Shown one piece after another: positions 60,727 through 64,000 of a stretch of DNA of 64,000 bases (position 1 is its first letter; each line of letters starts with the position of its first letter). The position numbers and the translations under genes were made by a program. Source of the stretch: Vibrio sp. JC009 (lineage in GTDB: Bacteria > Pseudomonadota > Gammaproteobacteria > Enterobacterales > Vibrionaceae); assembly GCF_029016485.1 (NCBI RefSeq), contig NZ_CP092107.1, positions 248,001 to 312,000 of the forward strand, given 5' to 3'. The notes under the pieces are model-generated. The model worked only from the letters and a program-made list of their open reading frames with translations, did not search any database and was not told the origin of the DNA.

Positions 60727-62640
60727 TTAACGAATATCTCTCACTGCATTCCAGGCTTCATGGAAGCATTCAAAGATCTTACGTCCCTGAACTGCATCAC
60801 CAATCTTAAATACCTGAGAAGCAATACCCTCAAATTGTGTTGAAGGGACCGGAGCCAAGCCTGTAGCAAATACTACAGTTTCTGCCTCATATTTCTCCTC
60901 AACACCGTTCCGACTGAAGATAACGCCATCATCGAGGATCTTGGTTACACGAGCATTTGTGGCTATATCTACTTCATTTGCAGCCAGTCGGTTTTTCAGA
61001 GTGATCTGAGAAAGAGGATCATCTTCCATTGCAATATCTTCACGCATTTCGAAGATACCAACTTTCTTGTTGCTTTCCGCTACATGAAGCGCTGTTTCGC
61101 TACCGATCAGGCCACCGCCTATGATTGCAACAGAGTCTTTCGCCTTGTTCACATCAAAAAGGATCTTGTCTGGTGATACTGCCTTTTCAATTCCATCTAT
61201 TGGCAGGCGGATATAGTCAGAACCGGTTGCCACAATTACCGCATCCGGGTTCATCTCTTTCAGTATCTCAGGTGTTACTTCCTGATTCATACGAACATCT
61301 ACGTTGCTTTTACCAATCTGGGTCTTACACCACTCAAGAACGCCACGGCCTTCCTGTTTGAACGACGGCTCAGTTGCCTCCAGAAAACGGCCACCAAATC
61401 TATCACTTTTCTCAAACAGCGTAACCTTATGACCCATTTCATCCGCCAGCCGTGCTGCTTCCATGCCCGCCATACCGCCGCCAACAACGACAACGTTACG
61501 TGGATGCAGTACCTGTTTTACGGCGTAAGCTTTATCCCGGCCCACCTGTGGGTTTATCTCACAACGAATTGGACAACCACGGAAGAAAAGGGAAACACAA
61601 CCTTCATGACCACGCATACATGGCTTAATATCTTCCATGCGATCTTCAATAATCTTGACAGGAATTTCCGGGTCCGCAATAAGAGCTCGTCCAAAGGAAA
61701 CCAGATCAGCTTTGTTTTCTTGTAGCGCTTTTTCACCAAGCTCAGCGTTAAGTGCTCCAACGGTGATAACGGGAATATCAACCGCTTTCTTCATTGCTGC
61801 TGCTAATTCGACAATAGGTGCGTTTGGAACATATAAAGAAGTGATTAAGTGTGTTGCCATTGACTCATAGCTACCCGCAGAAACGTGGATATAATCAATA
61901 TCTTCCTGAACAGACTTAACAAAATTGGTGGTGTGTTCGATTGTCAGACCACCGTCAACAAATTCTGCACCACTGATGCGATAACCGACAATGAAGTTGT
62001 CTCCTGTTTTTGCACGGATTTTTTTGATGATGTTGCGTGCAAAGGTAGCTCGTTTTTCTTCGGTACCGCCATACTCATCGGTTCTTTTATTGGTATAAGG
62101 TGACAGGAAATTCATGATCAGGTAACCGTGAGCGCCATGAACCTCAACACCGTCAAAACCGGCCATTTTTGCGCGAAGAGCGGCGTCTGCGAATGCATCT
62201 TCAATCTCTATGATTTCTTCAACACTTAATGGTTCCGGGTCACGCTGCATCACTTTGCAGGCAACATCTGAAGGAGCCCGTGCCGGATAATCGTTAGCCT
62301 CTGCTCCGGACTGACGACCACCATGGTTTATCTGAATAATTGCGACCGCACCATTTTCTTTTATTGCCTGGGAGATAAGAAATTTACCGGCGATATGATG
62401 TCCTGAAGATAATTTGGACGACGCCAGGGAAGCACGGCTTGCTTTATCATCGACAAAAGTACTCTCCACTACAATCATACCTGCGCCACCTTTTGCCCGG
62501 GCTTCATAGTGGTCTGCCATTACCTGTGGGGAAGAGCCATCAGGATTAGAAAGGCGTGTTTCAATTGGTGGCATAACAATACGGTTACGCAGTGTTTTAT
62601 GACCGATTTGAATCGGTTCCATTAATTTCCAGTGTTTCAT
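60727..62640 (-). CDS. NADH:flavin oxidoreductase, FadH/old yellow enzyme type with Fe-S and FAD domains
   Basis: 637 residues. Residues 1-330 are an FMN-binding OYE TIM barrel (LRNRIVMPPIETRLS, VEVHGAHGYLIMNFLSPYTNKRTDEYGG). Residues about 345-370 carry a cysteine cluster C-x6-C-x7-C-x3-C (CMRGHEGCVSLFFRGCPIRC), differing from the usual C-x2-C-x3-C-x11-C. The C-terminal half has FAD and NAD motifs (VVVGGGMAGMEAARLA, AIIGGGLIGSETALH). This is the 2,4-dienoyl-CoA/enoate reductase architecture. Substrate unknown. Downstream of the LysR fragment and the BudC-like gene on the same strand. Confidence 0.9.
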   Translation of the reverse strand: MKHWKLMEPIQIGHKTLRNRIVMPPIETRLSNPDGSSPQVMADHYEARAKGGAGMIVVESTFVDDKASRASLASSKLSSGHHIAGKFLISQAIKENGAVAIIQINHGGRQSGAEANDYPARAPSDVACKVMQRDPEPLSVEEIIEIEDAFADAALRAKMAGFDGVEVHGAHGYLIMNFLSPYTNKRTDEYGGTEEKRATFARNIIKKIRAKTGDNFIVGYRISGAEFVDGGLTIEHTTNFVKSVQEDIDYIHVSAGSYESMATHLITSLYVPNAPIVELAAAMKKAVDIPVITVGALNAELGEKALQENKADLVSFGRALIADPEIPVKIIEDRMEDIKPCMRGHEGCVSLFFRGCPIRCEINPQVGRDKAYAVKQVLHPRNVVVVGGGMAGMEAARLADEMGHKVTLFEKSDRFGGRFLEATEPSFKQEGRGVLEWCKTQIGKSNVDVRMNQEVTPEILKEMNPDAVIVATGSDYIRLPIDGIEKAVSPDKILFDVNKAKDSVAIIGGGLIGSETALHVAESNKKVGIFEMREDIAMEDDPLSQITLKNRLAANEVDIATNARVTKILDDGVIFSRNGVEEKYEAETVVFATGLAPVPSTQFEGIASQVFKIGDAVQGRKIFECFHEAWNAVRDIR

Positions 62641-62832
62641 ACGTTAAAGACCTTAATGATTAATAAATTCTTTTGATATCCTGAGTTATCCGGAATAAGA
62701 GACAATATTTCTCCGTAGCCTGGCCTGTAACGACAAAGCTAATTAGATTAATAATGGTGATTTTGAAGAAGAGCTGGATTAGTTATTTATATTTAAAGAC
62801 GGGTTACTACTCAGGTAAATATATTTCTGCCA

Positions 62833-63066
62833 CTAAAGTAGTACTTTTCTAAAGTTGGATAAACAGTGTGGGATTTGATTCTGTGTTAAAAAGTATTTAA
62901 TAATTAAACTACAAGCATATCTGAAGTAGTCTGTACCAAGCGCTTTTTCCACTCGTTTTATTGCGTTACTCGCTGTTGGTGTACTGATATCAAGCTTGAC
63001 GGCAGCATTCGTAATGGAGTTGAGCTCGGCCTCCTTGAGTACAACCTGAAGATCTTCTATAAGCAT
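62833..63066 (-). pseudogene. Truncated LysR: HTH domain only
   Basis: 77 residues. The first 45 (MLIEDLQVVLKEAELNSITN and on to RVEKALGT) closely match the start of the LysR protein at 59725, then the match ends and an unrelated tail follows; no effector domain is found. Looks like the head of a duplicated LysR gene that lost the rest, or an HTH-only mini-regulator. It sits between the BudC-like and OYE genes, where an active LysR regulator would be expected. Confidence 0.7.
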
Positions 63067-63172
63067 AGTTTTTACAACCGCTGGAAAGGATTTATATAGT
63101 ATGCAGGAAATAGTGTTAACAATTATTGAGTCGAAACAAATTAACTAATCTGAATTTGAAGCGAGCAGGAAA

Positions 63173-63207
63173 AAGAGCAGAAAACCAATAACTGGCTTTC
63201 TGCTCTT
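63173..63207 (-). terminator. Terminator of the dehydrogenase gene
   Basis: AAGAGCAGAAA/TTTCTGCTCTT stem with a short inner CCA/TGG extension and T run on the minus strand. Confidence 0.85.
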
Positions 63208-63240
63208 TATAGATAAATGATGGTATAAGTCTTGTTGCTA

Positions 63241-64000
<760 letters not shown>

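Overview
The window reads as a piece of a Vibrio (Vibrionaceae, Gammaproteobacteria) genome, probably the second chromosome. This is inferred from protein content (NrdDG, a stand-alone FabH, a DUF3389 protein, SgrR, FocA, a ClC transporter, the YeeE/ArsR/CoA-disulfide reductase sulfur cluster, dense c-di-GMP and LysR regulation) and from the even codon use of the core genes. Genes are densely packed, both ends cut through genes (a GGDEF/EAL protein on the left, an acetoin/butanediol dehydrogenase on the right), and I saw no rRNA, tRNA, CRISPR array or integron cassette.

Layout: 0-8.3 kb holds a c-di-GMP phosphodiesterase, an ABC-class ATPase, a J-domain protein, a YjdF-type membrane protein, a protease-like lipoprotein, an aromatic aminotransferase and a B12/radical SAM protein. 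8.3-15.6 kb is an efflux operon (membrane-only ABC domain, adaptor, RND pump) facing a two-component system. 16-19 kb is anaerobic nrdDG behind two NrdR boxes and an FNR box. 19.3-27.1 kb is a reactive-sulfur region: a two-cysteine ArsR repressor, two YeeE half-transporters and an RND pump/adaptor pair on one strand, with a DUF2892 protein and CoA-disulfide (persulfide) reductase divergent. 27-36 kb has small and hypothetical genes, FabH, SgrR, a hotdog thioesterase, YjdM and several very small ORFs. 36-49 kb has a 5'-nucleotidase, YbjD-type OLD nuclease, LysR/FocA-CBS formate channel, AraC/MATE pair, YgbA, FadD and the zinc GTPase YeiR. 49.3-51.1 kb has a candidate structured RNA and an unusual ClC transporter.

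51.1-54 kb is the accessory part: an IS110/IS1111-type element inserted inside a copy of a palindromic repeat that also lies at 27.7 kb, followed by a toxin-antitoxin pair and about 600 bp of non-coding sequence. The non-coding part of the IS carries a 9-nt match to its own target flank, as expected for a bridge/seek RNA guide.

54-59.6 kb is the most system-like block. Two divergent gene sets encode only exported or membrane redox proteins: a Tat-exported flavodoxin, a four-helix DUF4405 membrane cytochrome-like protein, a DUF3299 protein and a CcmG-like thioredoxin on one side; a cupin lipoprotein, DsbB, a small cysteine-bearing exported protein and DsbA on the other. I propose this as an envelope thiol/flavin redox module; its substrate is unknown. 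A LysR regulator follows, then an old-yellow-enzyme/FadH-type reductase, a truncated LysR paralogue and a BudC-type dehydrogenase.
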